The translations under genes and the position numbers were made by a program. A stretch of 64,000 nucleotides of DNA from DATJGR01 sp963812255. GTDB lineage: Bacteria > Pseudomonadota > Gammaproteobacteria > Pseudomonadales > Azotimanducaceae. Below the pieces are notes generated by a model. That model ran no database searches and was not told where the DNA came from. It was given only the letters and a program-made list of their open reading frames with translations. The stretch is taken from NCBI GenBank assembly GCA_963812255.1, contig CAWEUM010000005.1, forward strand, positions 1,488,001 to 1,552,000. Direction: 5' to 3'. Of the stretch, positions 42,416-50,458 are shown piece by piece (within the stretch, counting starts at the first letter, position 1; each line of letters opens with the position of its first letter).

Positions 42416-43789
42416 GTGAGCAATGCACTCTCCGACATCAGCTTCTGGTTCGATTCGATCGCCGAATTGCCGCACCTCGAAATCGAGCCGCTTCCGCAAC
42501 AGCTCGACGTCGCAGTCGTCGGCGCGGGTTACACAGGATTGTGGAGCGCCTACTACCTGAAGCAACGCGAGCCAACGCTGCGCATCGGCGTATTCGAAGC
42601 CGAGCGCGTCGGCTTCGGCGCGAGCGGACGCAACGGCGGCTGGTGTGTCGGCATGGCATGGGGTGTCGAATCGATGCTTCGAGACCCGCAAACGCGCAGC
42701 CGTGGCGTCGCGCTGGCGCGCGCGCTGTTTGATAGCGTCGACGAGGTCGGCCGCGTCTGCCAGGCCCAGAACATCGACGCGCATTTCGCGAAGGGCGGCA
42801 CATTGACCGTCGCGACGATTCCGTTTCAGGTACCGCAGCTACAACGCCACGTCGAACACATGCATCGCGCGGGGTTCGACGAGAGCGACTATCGCTGGCT
42901 GAACGCCGACGAATCCGTGGCGCGCCTTGGGATGACGCCGAACCACGGTGCAGTGTATTTCGAACACTGCGCCGCGCTGCACCCCGCGCGACTCGTGCTG
43001 GGCCTCGCCGACGCGGTGCGCCGGCAGGGCACACGAATCTATGAGGGCACACCCGTCGATGCAATTCAACCCGGTCGTGTGACGACGCGGCGCGGCGTCG
43101 TGAAGGCGGAGTCCATCATTCGCGCGACGGAGGGTTACACAGACACGATTGCCGGCGAACGGCGTCGCATCATGCCGTTGTATTCGATGGTAACGGCCAC
43201 GGAACCGCTACCCGACCAGATCTGGCAACAGATCGGATTGAAGCAACGCGAAACGTTTGGCGACAGCCGCCGCGTCGTCATCTACGGCCAACGCACACTC
43301 GACGACCGGCTGGTGTTGGGCGGTCGCGCCGGCTACTACTACGGCTCGAGGCGACGCCGTTCGATTCCGCCCAACGATCCGAAAGTGGTGCGTGTGAAGA
43401 ACCTGGTGACGAAGTTGTTTCCGATGCTCGAGGGCCACCGAATCACGCACGGCTGGGGCGGCCTGATGGGCGTGCCTCGGCATTGGCGCCCATGCGTACA
43501 CTGGGATGCGCAGACGCGCACCGGCTGGGCCGGCGGCTACGTGGGTGAGGGCGTTGCGGCATCGAACCTCGCCGGCCGTGCGATGGCTGATCTGGTGACA
43601 TCGAGAGGTAGTGAGCTCACGCAGTTGCCATGGATCAACGACGTGGCGCGCCGCTGGGAACCCGAACCGTTGCGCTTCATCGGCGCCAAAGCGATCGAGC
43701 GCTTTGGCGATCGCGCCGATCGCAGCGAATTTGCGCACGGCACCCCATCGAAGTTCTGGGGCGGGCTGTTCAAACGCTTCGTCGGCTAG
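42416..43789 (+). CDS. FAD-dependent oxidoreductase (DAO family)
   Basis: A 457-residue flavoprotein of the D-amino-acid-oxidase/glycerol-3-phosphate-dehydrogenase type. The FAD dinucleotide site is DVAVVGAGYTGLWSAYYLKQREPTLRIGVFEAE (residues about 24-56), followed by GFGASGRNGGWCVGMAWG typical of amine oxidases such as PuuB and OrdL. The end has HGWGGLMGVPRHWRPCVHWDAQTRTGWAGGYVGEGVAASNLAGRAMADLV. It probably oxidises an amine. The start is GTG 42416. It is cotranscribed with the P450. Confidence 0.9.
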   Translation: MSNALSDISFWFDSIAELPHLEIEPLPQQLDVAVVGAGYTGLWSAYYLKQREPTLRIGVFEAERVGFGASGRNGGWCVGMAWGVESMLRDPQTRSRGVALARALFDSVDEVGRVCQAQNIDAHFAKGGTLTVATIPFQVPQLQRHVEHMHRAGFDESDYRWLNADESVARLGMTPNHGAVYFEHCAALHPARLVLGLADAVRRQGTRIYEGTPVDAIQPGRVTTRRGVVKAESIIRATEGYTDTIAGERRRIMPLYSMVTATEPLPDQIWQQIGLKQRETFGDSRRVVIYGQRTLDDRLVLGGRAGYYYGSRRRRSIPPNDPKVVRVKNLVTKLFPMLEGHRITHGWGGLMGVPRHWRPCVHWDAQTRTGWAGGYVGEGVAASNLAGRAMADLVTSRGSELTQLPWINDVARRWEPEPLRFIGAKAIERFGDRADRSEFAHGTPSKFWGGLFKRFVG

Positions 43790-43888
43790 TGTTGGTGCGC
43801 GTGCTGCACGCGTTGTCAGCAGGCGATGGAGTTGACAACTGTGGCGAAGGAGTGGACACGCGACAGAGGTGGGTGGCCGGATTTCCAT

Positions 43889-43956
43889 GCCGGACCGTGT
43901 TGCGTCAGGGGCGGCGCAACGCGAGCCCCCAGGGATGGGTTCATGGCGTGTCCGGC
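43889..43956. repeat. Structured intergenic element with nested inverted repeats
   Basis: In the 43790-44065 gap the arms GCCGGAC (43889-43895) and GTCCGGC (43950-43956) can pair, enclosing GTTGCG (43899-43904) with CGCAAC (43915-43920). Between them the string CCCCCAGGGATGGGTTCATG occurs, which resembles an intergenic repeat that I recall from many gammaproteobacteria. No gene or terminator T-run is seen. The rest of this gap has no feature that I can support. Confidence 0.6.
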
Positions 43957-44065
43957 GCGGAACGCGGCTCGCGCTGCCGACATTCAACCTTACCCTTGCT
44001 TTCGAAAGTCGAAAACGTCACCCGCGCCAGTCGCCGATCAAGTTCCAACAGAGTGGCGCACTACA

Positions 44066-44965
44066 CTAGCGCGCCAGAAGCTGAAGGTCGCCGGAGATCG
44101 TCGTCATTTCGATGGTACCGGTTCCATTGCCCATCGTGAACTGAAGCTCCTTGCCGCCAAACATCCCTTGCTTCGCCCGATCACTCGTCAACGTGTTCCG
44201 GATATCCCCTGAATTCGCGCGAAGTTCGACGACGGCTCCGACGTCTCGATTCAGCGACAGCTTGATGTCGCCGCTGGTCGTCGAACCTTTGACCCGCGCG
44301 CCATCGGCGAGGTCGGCGCTGATTTCGATGTCACCCGATATCGCATTCAAGTTCAACGCCTTCACACGCTTGCCGGAACGCACGTCGGCATCGCCGGACA
44401 CGGTCTTCACCGTGAGCACCTCCGCATCGGTTTCGGCTTCGATATCGCCACTGACGGAGCTCAGCGTCGTCGCGCCTTCTGCCGCTTCCGCACGCGCGAG
44501 CTCGATATGACCACTGACGGTCGCGATGTCGATTCGACCGGGCAGATCGCTCGCATCGACATCGCCACTGACGCTATTGCAATCGATTCCGCCACGCACA
44601 CCCTTCATCGACACATCTGCGGACACGACCTCGACGCGTAAGCGACTTGCTGCCGGTACATGGATGAGGAGCTTCGAACCTTCTCCACGGTTCAGGTTAT
44701 CCGGCGTCGCGACGCTGAACGTCGTCGTCGATCCGGATGTCTCGAACGTCACCGATTTCGTCAGGTCATCGAGCGTCCCCGCCACCGACACGTCGTTCCG
44801 ATCCCAGCCCAGCACGTCTATCCGGCCGCGCGCAGCGGCCATCCGCACCAACCCGCTGGCATCGACGGCCAGCGTCTTGTCGATCTTCTCCCCCGCATAG
44901 ACCGCCGGCGTATGAGCGGCAGTGGCAACGCCCGTCATCCACAAACCAATCAACAACGGTCTCAT
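44066..44965 (-). CDS. DUF4097 exported beta-repeat protein
   Basis: A 299-residue protein with a signal peptide (about residues 1-24, ending AVYAG). The body is a right-handed beta-helix-like DUF4097 region with a recurring VSGDI unit: NSVSGDVDASDL, TVSGHIELA, SVSGDIEAET, TVSGDADVRS, AISGDIEISA, TTSGDIKLSL, NSGDIRNTL and TISGDLQLL. It is likely periplasmic or envelope associated. It is the third gene of an operon that begins with an ECF sigma factor, so it is a probable target of envelope stress control. Its start overlaps the preceding gene. Confidence 0.9.
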   Translation of the reverse strand: MRPLLIGLWMTGVATAAHTPAVYAGEKIDKTLAVDASGLVRMAAARGRIDVLGWDRNDVSVAGTLDDLTKSVTFETSGSTTTFSVATPDNLNRGEGSKLLIHVPAASRLRVEVVSADVSMKGVRGGIDCNSVSGDVDASDLPGRIDIATVSGHIELARAEAAEGATTLSSVSGDIEAETDAEVLTVKTVSGDADVRSGKRVKALNLNAISGDIEISADLADGARVKGSTTSGDIKLSLNRDVGAVVELRANSGDIRNTLTSDRAKQGMFGGKELQFTMGNGTGTIEMTTISGDLQLLAR

Positions 44966-45504
44966 AGTGCACCTCGGTAGTGGGTCCGGTCAGGGATCTT
45001 CGCCTGTGGCGGTATCACCGCATCAATGACCGCCAGTTCCTGTTCATAAGTGTGCTGCAGCATCTGTCCCAACGCGGCGTCGCTGGGGTGACGCGCGAGC
45101 TCGAGCCTGATCTCGTTCAACGCGCGATCGATGATCGCGAGATTGGATTCGATGGTTGCGCGCAGCGCCGGGTCCAACCGATCCGCGCTGGCGCGGAAGC
45201 GTTCGAGCGATGCATCGCGCATCGTCCGATACGTCGAGTCCAATTGCTGGTACGCCCACGGTGCCGGTATCTGCGCGGTTTCGCTGCGCGGCGCTTTCTC
45301 GAACCGCGTCGCAAACAGCACCATGAACAGCACTGCGACCGTAACTGCGGCGATACCCGCCGCGAGCCCGATATCCCATGCGCGCGAGCGGCGCCGCGGC
45401 GAGGCAGTGCGCGCTTCAATCAGCGGCCAGAGATCGCGCGCCGGTTCGATGTCGCGCGGCAACTTGCCGATCAACTGATCGAGGTTTCCGCCGGATGTGT
45501 TCAT
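44962..45504 (-). CDS. Single-span membrane protein, possible anti-sigma factor
   Basis: A 180-residue protein with a cytoplasmic N terminus of about 45 residues (GGNLDQLIGKLPRDIEPARDLWPLIEARTA), one membrane helix (WDIGLAAGIAAVTVAVLFMVLFATRF) and an exported helical part. This topology, with the start overlapping the ECF sigma stop by ATGA, is typical of anti-sigma factors. The usual zinc-binding HxxxCxxC is not present. Anti-sigma activity is inferred from position and topology only. Confidence 0.72.
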   Translation of the reverse strand: MNTSGGNLDQLIGKLPRDIEPARDLWPLIEARTASPRRRSRAWDIGLAAGIAAVTVAVLFMVLFATRFEKAPRSETAQIPAPWAYQQLDSTYRTMRDASLERFRASADRLDPALRATIESNLAIIDRALNEIRLELARHPSDAALGQMLQHTYEQELAVIDAVIPPQAKIPDRTHYRGAL

Positions 45505-46088
45505 GCCGAGAGCCACTCCTTCAAGAGCTGCCGCGCCCGATGCAAATGCGCTTTGCTGGTACCGACCGCGATTCCACCGCGCGACGCAATCTCTTCGTGC
45601 TGCCAACCTTCGAGGTCGTGCAGCACGAAAACAGTCCGCGCGCCCGGCGGCAGTCGCCGAATGGCCGATTCCAGATCGTGATGGTCGGCATCGGAAATCG
45701 GATCTCTGTGCGCGAGCCCGGCGACTTCGGCATCGTCGTCGATGCGGGCCGTACGACGAAACCAGGGTTTCTGCGATCGCCAATGATCGAAGACGACGTT
45801 GACAGTCAGGCGATGCAACCATGTCGCGAACGCGCTGTTGCCGCGAAAACTCGAGAGTCGCTGCCAGGCTCGAACGAACGCCTCCTGGGTCAACTCGTCC
45901 GCTGCGTCGCTGCGTCCCGTCAGTCGCAGGCACAGCGCGTAAACGCGGCCCACATGTAGACGATACAGTGCTTCGAACGCGCGCCGGTCGCCGCTACTGG
46001 CGGCCTCGACCCATATCGCGTCTTCGCCGCCGTTGTCGGCTGCGAAACGATTGTCCGGTGGTCGATCCAGTTCGATTGCCAAGCCCAC
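45501..46088 (-). CDS. RNA polymerase ECF-type sigma factor
   Basis: A 195-residue sigma-70 family protein with region 2 (FEALYRLHVGRVYALCLRLTGRSDAADELTQEAFVRAWQRLSSFRGNSAFATWLHRLTVNVVFDHWRSQ across residues about 40-106) and region 4 (LPPGARTVFVLHDLEGWQHEEIASRGGIAVGTSKAHLHRARQLLKEWL). It recruits RNA polymerase to a stress regulon. The start is GTG 46088, with TTG 46082 possible. Two translationally coupled membrane or exported proteins follow, so self-regulation with an anti-sigma is likely. Confidence 0.93.
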   Translation of the reverse strand: MGLAIELDRPPDNRFAADNGGEDAIWVEAASSGDRRAFEALYRLHVGRVYALCLRLTGRSDAADELTQEAFVRAWQRLSSFRGNSAFATWLHRLTVNVVFDHWRSQKPWFRRTARIDDDAEVAGLAHRDPISDADHHDLESAIRRLPPGARTVFVLHDLEGWQHEEIASRGGIAVGTSKAHLHRARQLLKEWLSA

Positions 46089-46169
46089 TGCGTCAGCCGA
46101 ATGCCGGTGATTGTCAGCTTAGACGGCCGCAAGTGAGCAATTGGTTTAGACGATCGAAAAATAAAATCT

Positions 46170-46964
46170 TCAGCGACCTTCGAAATGCGGGGTGCGTTTC
46201 TCGCGAAACGACGCGAGGCCCTCGGCAAAGTCCTTTGATTCGACCGTTCGCGACCGCATCTTTGGGATCTCGGCGAATGCGGCTTGTTCGCCATGCGCGA
46301 GGTAGGTGAGCGCGCCACGTTTGATTTCCTGAACCGCCAGCGGGGCCAGCGCGCATATCTCGGCGGCGATCGCTTGCGCGCGGTCGACCTGTTGTCCGGC
46401 CGGAACGACCTCTTGAACAAATCCGAGCTGTAACGCGCGCGCTGCGCCAAACTCGTCGGCGCGCAGCAGATGGTACATCGCGTTACCCCAGCCCGCCCGT
46501 TCGACGTAGCGGACGTGCGCACCGCCGAACACCGCGAGTCCGCGCTTCGGTTCCATCTGGCAGAAGCGGCAATCGTCTGCCGCAACCACGATGTCGGCGG
46601 CGAGCAGCATTTCGATGCCGATCGTGAACGTGATGCCCTGCACCGCCATCACAAGCGGCTTACTGCAACGCCTCTTCAACGCAAATGCATCGACGCGCTC
46701 GTCGGTCCGGGCATCACTGTCACCGGACGCGAACGCGGCGGCGAAGCGCGGCAGATCCAGACCTGCCGTCGTGTGCGGACCTGCAAACGAGAGGACGCCG
46801 GCCCACAGCTGCGCATCTGTGTCGAGTTGCGTCAGCGCATCGGACAACGCATCGAACATTTCTGGCGTAAAACCGTTCATCTTGGCCGCGCGATCGACCG
46901 TGATCGTGAATATGTGGTCGTCCTGCCGGGTTCGCACCTCACCTGTATCGTTGATGCTGCTCAT
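46170..46964 (-). CDS. Enoyl-CoA hydratase/isomerase family (crotonase) protein
   Basis: A 264-residue crotonase-fold protein. The oxyanion-hole segments are VLSFAGPHTTAGLDLPRFA in the first half and VQGITFTIGIEMLLAADIVVAADDCRFCQMEPKRGLAVFGGAHV in the middle. The catalytic glutamates typical of enoyl-CoA hydratase are not plainly conserved, so isomerase or hydrolase chemistry is possible. It is the third gene of a coupled crotonase/DsbA-like/crotonase operon; the start overlaps the upstream stop by ATGA. Confidence 0.88.
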   Translation of the reverse strand: MSSINDTGEVRTRQDDHIFTITVDRAAKMNGFTPEMFDALSDALTQLDTDAQLWAGVLSFAGPHTTAGLDLPRFAAAFASGDSDARTDERVDAFALKRRCSKPLVMAVQGITFTIGIEMLLAADIVVAADDCRFCQMEPKRGLAVFGGAHVRYVERAGWGNAMYHLLRADEFGAARALQLGFVQEVVPAGQQVDRAQAIAAEICALAPLAVQEIKRGALTYLAHGEQAAFAEIPKMRSRTVESKDFAEGLASFREKRTPHFEGR

Positions 46965-47584
46965 TTGGACTCTGCCTTACGCCGCTCGATCTCTTCTTCG
47001 ACATCGCGTAACCTGTCCTTGCCGAAATACAATTCGTCACCAACGAAGAAGCTGGGCGAGCCGAACACACCGCGCGCAACGGCATTTTCGACATTGGCGA
47101 TCAATTGCTGTTTGATCTCCGGCGATTGCGTACCCGCGAGGATCGCTTCGCTCGGCAGTCCGGATTCGTTCAGAGCGGCAGCAATGACGTCGAGCTCATC
47201 CATCTTTTTCGGCTCGGCCCACATATGACGATACACCTCATCGACGTAGCGCTCGAAGTACCCCTCGCGCTGCGCAAACACGGCGCCACGCATGATCGTC
47301 AGCGTGTTCACGGGAAAGTACGGATTCGGCGCGTACTGGGTGATGCGATGCTGTGTAAGAAAGCGGCGTGTTTCGAGTTGCGAGTATTGAGGTTTGTTCT
47401 TGATTCCCTGCAGGGATACCGCAGGAGAGACGTTGTTCGTTGCCTTGAACACGCCGCCCAGCAGCACCGGCACGTAGTGAAATTCTACACCGGTGCGCGC
47501 TTCGATCTGCGGAATCACGAGGTGGCTCAGATACGCATTCGGACTGCCGAAATCAAACAGGAATTCAACCTTGCTGGTAGTCAT
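46961..47584 (-). CDS. 2-hydroxychromene-2-carboxylate isomerase-like DsbA-family protein
   Basis: A 207-residue kappa-class GST/DsbA-family protein. VEFLFDFGSPNAYLSHLVIPQIEARTGVEFHYVPVLLGGVFKATNN at the N terminus carries the SPNAY active-site serine position, and VARGVFGSPSFFVGDELYFGKDRLRDVEEEI ends it; both are characteristic of HCCA isomerase. Known members use glutathione to isomerise a ring-cleavage product in naphthalene degradation. The role here may differ. It is 1 base after the upstream crotonase stop. Confidence 0.9.
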   Translation of the reverse strand: MTTSKVEFLFDFGSPNAYLSHLVIPQIEARTGVEFHYVPVLLGGVFKATNNVSPAVSLQGIKNKPQYSQLETRRFLTQHRITQYAPNPYFPVNTLTIMRGAVFAQREGYFERYVDEVYRHMWAEPKKMDELDVIAAALNESGLPSEAILAGTQSPEIKQQLIANVENAVARGVFGSPSFFVGDELYFGKDRLRDVEEEIERRKAESK

Positions 47585-47585
47585 G

Positions 47586-48431
47586 TCATTTTCCCTGGAA
47601 GGTGGGTTTACGTTTGGCGACGAACGCTCCAACCGCTTCGCGGTGATCTTCTGTGCGCGTGCAGCGAACCATGCGGTCCGCCTCGAGCGCGAGAGCGCTG
47701 CGCAGATCCAGACCAACGGCTCGATTGAGGTTCTCTTTCATGTAGCGCAGCGCAATCGGCGGCCCCGAAGCGATCGATTCGGCGAGGCTGCGTGTGCGCG
47801 CCATCAGGGCCTCGTCGGCGACCACTTCGTTGAAGAGGCCGAGCTCGAGACCTTCTTCCGCCCCGACACGCCGACTCGTGTAATAGAGTTCCTTTGCGCG
47901 CGCGACGCCGACGAGCTGGGTCAACAGCCAGCTGCCGCCGTAGTCACCCGACAAGCCGATGTTCGCGAACGCCGACGTGATGAAGGCGCTCGACGCCGCG
48001 ATGCGCAGATCGCACGCCAGCGCGATCGACATACCGGCACCGGCCGCCGCGCCAGGCAGCGCCGCGATTGTCGGCTTTGCGAGATCGAACAGCCGCAAGG
48101 TCAGCGTTTCCTGGCCGTGCTGCAGCCTGCGGATCGCGTCTTCCACCGTCGGACGTAGTTCACTGGTCGGCGCCGACGCGCCGCCACCCATGCCCGACAC
48201 GTCACCGCCCGAACAGAACGCCTTACCCGCGCCGGTGATCACCACACAACGCACCGCCGGATGCGCTTCGACCCTCAGCAATGTCTGGCGAAGGGCCGGG
48301 GTCAGTTCGTTCGAAAGTGCGTTGCGCTTGTCCGGGCGATTCAGCGTGACCGTTGCCACGCCACTCTCGATCCGGCACAGCAGTTGGTCGGTTCCGGTAT
48401 CCAGCGTCGTCTCGGCCACGGCTCCCTCCAT
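47586..48431 (-). CDS. Enoyl-CoA hydratase/isomerase family (crotonase) protein
   Basis: A 281-residue crotonase. CRIESGVATVTLNRPDKRNALSNELTPAL, CVVITGAGKAFCSGGDVSGMGGGASAP and KPTIAALPGAAAGAGMSIALACDLRIAASSAFITSAFANIGLSGDYGGSWLLTQLVG give the CoA-binding and oxyanion regions. It is probably an enoyl-CoA hydratase or isomerase. I chose ATG 48431; ATG codons at 48449, 48455 and 48464 are in frame, and 48464 would be close to a predicted transcript start. It is the first gene of the operon controlled from the divergent HxlR promoter. Confidence 0.9.
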   Translation of the reverse strand: MEGAVAETTLDTGTDQLLCRIESGVATVTLNRPDKRNALSNELTPALRQTLLRVEAHPAVRCVVITGAGKAFCSGGDVSGMGGGASAPTSELRPTVEDAIRRLQHGQETLTLRLFDLAKPTIAALPGAAAGAGMSIALACDLRIAASSAFITSAFANIGLSGDYGGSWLLTQLVGVARAKELYYTSRRVGAEEGLELGLFNEVVADEALMARTRSLAESIASGPPIALRYMKENLNRAVGLDLRSALALEADRMVRCTRTEDHREAVGAFVAKRKPTFQGK

Positions 48432-48457
48432 TGTTTCATCTGACGGCATCGGCATAA

Positions 48458-48472
48458 GTTGCATGATGAAAC
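48458..48472. promoter_or_regulatory. Palindromic operator site 1 for the HxlR regulator
   Basis: GTTGCATGATGAAAC is a near-perfect 5-5-5 palindrome. It shares the consensus GTTGC-n5-GmAAC with the site at 48490 and lies 32 bases away, about three helical turns, on the same face. It overlaps the predicted transcription start of the crotonase operon. Confidence 0.65.
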
Positions 48473-48474
48473 CT

Positions 48475-48503
48475 ACTGTATCTCCGCAAGTTGCGTGATG
48501 CAA
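48475..48503 (-). promoter_or_regulatory. Predicted sigma-70 promoter of the crotonase operon
   Basis: On the reverse strand -35 TTGCAT (48503-48498) and -10 TACAGT (48480-48475) are spaced by 17 bases, close to consensus. The predicted start is near 48468. The -35 lies inside operator site 2 and the start inside site 1, so binding of a repressor would block it. Confidence 0.6.
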
Positions 48504-48504
48504 C
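48490..48504. promoter_or_regulatory. Palindromic operator site 2 for the HxlR regulator
   Basis: GTTGCGTGATGCAAC is a perfect palindrome in its 5-base arms (GTTGC/GCAAC). It overlaps the -35 boxes of both divergent promoters. The pairing with site 1 at a 32-base interval suggests cooperative binding of two dimers. Confidence 0.7.
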
Positions 48505-48518
48505 TGTGTCGCTACAAT
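48491..48518 (+). promoter_or_regulatory. Predicted sigma-70 promoter of the HxlR gene
   Basis: -35 TTGCGT (48491-48496) and -10 TACAAT (48513-48518) are 16 bases apart. The expected start near 48525 is almost at the ATG (48527), so the transcript may be leaderless. The -35 lies in operator site 2, which predicts autoregulation. Confidence 0.6.
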
Positions 48519-48526
48519 GCCGTCGC

Positions 48527-48985
48527 ATGAAGCTCAAATCGTTCGACCACATGAATTGCTCGCTTGCGCTGACGCTCGAGGTCATCGGCGAGCGGTGGAC
48601 ACTGTTGATCCTGCGCGATGCATTCTTCGGCAGGAAGCGCTTCGAGGCGTTTCAGAAGAGCCTCGGTGTCGCCCGCAACATCCTGACCTCGCGCCTCAAT
48701 CGACTCGTTGACGAGGGCATTCTCGAGAAACGTCCCGTGGAAGCGGGCCGATTCGAATACGTGCTGACTCCGAGGGGGCTCGAGTTGCAGCCGGTGTTGC
48801 TGTCGATGACGCATTGGGGCGACCGGCACAAGGCGCACGAAAAGGGCGAGCGCGTCGTCTTCGTCGAACGCGCTACCGGCGAGCCGATCGCACCGATGTC
48901 GGTGCGCAGCGCCGACGGCCGAGTGCTGCGGCCGCGCGACGTCAGAGCAATTCCAGGTCCAGGAGCCGACGCGGCTTCACGCTGA
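48527..48985 (+). CDS. HxlR family transcriptional regulator
   Basis: A 152-residue winged-helix regulator. CSLALTLEVIGERWTLLILRDAFFGRKRFEAFQKSLGVARNILTSRLNRLVDEGILEKRPVEAGRFEYVLTPRGLELQPVLLSMTHWGDRH (residues about 8-98) contains the HxlR signature, with recognition helix in ARNILTSRLNRLV. The usual N-terminal cysteine is present as Cys8 (MNCSLA), so it may sense electrophiles or redox change. It is transcribed divergently from the crotonase operon over two palindromes that are its likely operators. The start is ATG 48527, with no visible ribosome site, consistent with a leaderless message. Confidence 0.93.
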   Translation: MKLKSFDHMNCSLALTLEVIGERWTLLILRDAFFGRKRFEAFQKSLGVARNILTSRLNRLVDEGILEKRPVEAGRFEYVLTPRGLELQPVLLSMTHWGDRHKAHEKGERVVFVERATGEPIAPMSVRSADGRVLRPRDVRAIPGPGADAASR

Positions 48986-49121
48986 CATAGGTCTTTTTCC
49001 ACAGCGCGGCATCCGCCAACGGTCTTCTCACGCCGCGCGGCAGCTTTGCCATGGTGCAGCCGCTCCGTCTATGCTGCTGCGCCGTTTCCGTCTCGCCTAA
49101 CCGCAACAGTATCCGCAACCC

Positions 49122-50444
49122 GTGTCCCGACGTACCGCCACCCTGATCGACCACCGCGCCGTGCTGCGTATCGCGGGTCCCATCGTAATCTCGAACCTCT
49201 CCACTCCCCTGCTGGGACTCGCTGACACGGCCGTGGTCGGACAGATCCCGGACGCGGCGTACATCGGCGCGATCGCGGTCGGTGCAATGATCTTCAACTT
49301 CGTGTACTGGGGCTTCGGCTTTCTGCGCATGGGCACCACCGGCCTCACCGCCCAAGCACACGGCGCCGGCGACGGCGACGAAGTGCGCGCTGCTCTCGGC
49401 CGCGCCTTGTTGATCGCTTGTGTGCTGGGACTGGTTCTGATTCTTCTCCAGGGGGCCATTCGAGCCGCGGCGCTCGCGCTGGTGCACGGAAGTCCGGAGG
49501 TGGAAGGGCTCGCTGATCGCTACTTCGCGATCCGAATCTGGAGCGCGCCGTTCACGCTGGCGAACTATGCGCTGCTCGGCTGGTTCATCGGCCGCCAACG
49601 CGCCGGCACCGCGCTCGTCGTCCAGGTATTCATGAATGGCCTGAACATCCTCCTGGACGTCGTCTTCGTACTAGGCTTCGGCTGGGCCGTGCAAGGGGTC
49701 GCGGCCGGAACCCTCATCGCGGAGGTCGCTGCGGCACTGCTTGGTCTGGTCCTGGCTGGCCGCGAACTGGCTAAAATGGATGGTGCGTGGGACTGGGCGC
49801 TTGTGAAGCGGCCGGACCGCATCTCGCGCAGCCTGGCCGTGAACCGCGACATCATGCTGCGCACCCTCTGCCTGATCTTCGTTTTGAGTTGGTTCACCGC
49901 GGAGGGTGCACGCGCCGGCGACGTGATCCTGGCAGCCAACGTCGTGTTGATGCAATTCGTCTCGCTCTCGGCCTACCTGCTGGATGCGTTTGCGTTCGCC
50001 GCAGAGGCCTTGGTCGGTAAGTCTGTGGGCGGCCGGTCCCATGCAGGGCTGCGCGACACCGTGCGCCTGGTGACGCTCTGGGCTTGCGGCATCGCGCTGG
50101 GGTTGACGTCCGCGTTCCTCGTGTTCGGTGGACTCTTCGTCGATGCGCTGTCCACCGATCCCGCCGTCAGGACCGCGGCCCGGACTTATCTTCCGTGGGC
50201 GGCCGTCGGCCCCGTTGCGTCGGTCGCCTGCTTCCTGCTCGATGGCATCTTCATCGGGGCCACACGTACCGGTGAAATGCGCAACGCCATGGCGCTCTCC
50301 CTGGCCACCTTTCTGCTCGTGTGGTGGCCGCTCTCATCGGCATTCGGTAATCACGGTCTGTGGGCGTCGCTGCTGCTGTTCTATGTCGCCCGCGCGGTGA
50401 CACTCGGACACTACTACCCACGGGTCACTGCGGCCGTCACCTGA
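49122..50444 (+). CDS. MATE family efflux transporter (DinF-like)
   Basis: A 440-residue membrane protein with about 12 helices. The first half contains IAGPIVISNLSTPLLGLADTAVVGQIPDAAYIGAIAVGAMIFNFVYWGFGFLRMGTTGLTAQAHGAGD and the second half repeats the pattern in FVSLSAYLLDAFAFAAEALVGKSVG, giving the MATE twofold. It exports cationic drugs or metabolites using Na+ or H+. The start is GTG 49122. The 48986-49121 gap shows no further feature. It converges on mtgA 14 bases away. Confidence 0.93.
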   Translation: MSRRTATLIDHRAVLRIAGPIVISNLSTPLLGLADTAVVGQIPDAAYIGAIAVGAMIFNFVYWGFGFLRMGTTGLTAQAHGAGDGDEVRAALGRALLIACVLGLVLILLQGAIRAAALALVHGSPEVEGLADRYFAIRIWSAPFTLANYALLGWFIGRQRAGTALVVQVFMNGLNILLDVVFVLGFGWAVQGVAAGTLIAEVAAALLGLVLAGRELAKMDGAWDWALVKRPDRISRSLAVNRDIMLRTLCLIFVLSWFTAEGARAGDVILAANVVLMQFVSLSAYLLDAFAFAAEALVGKSVGGRSHAGLRDTVRLVTLWACGIALGLTSAFLVFGGLFVDALSTDPAVRTAARTYLPWAAVGPVASVACFLLDGIFIGATRTGEMRNAMALSLATFLLVWWPLSSAFGNHGLWASLLLFYVARAVTLGHYYPRVTAAVT

Positions 50445-50458
50445 CCGTCGACGAACAG

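Noticed and set aside
43826..44212. Possible small gene in the gap before the DUF4097 operon
   Set aside because: The frame runs into the end of the DUF4097 gene on the other strand, has no plausible ribosome site or conserved pattern, and the region shows nested palindromes instead.
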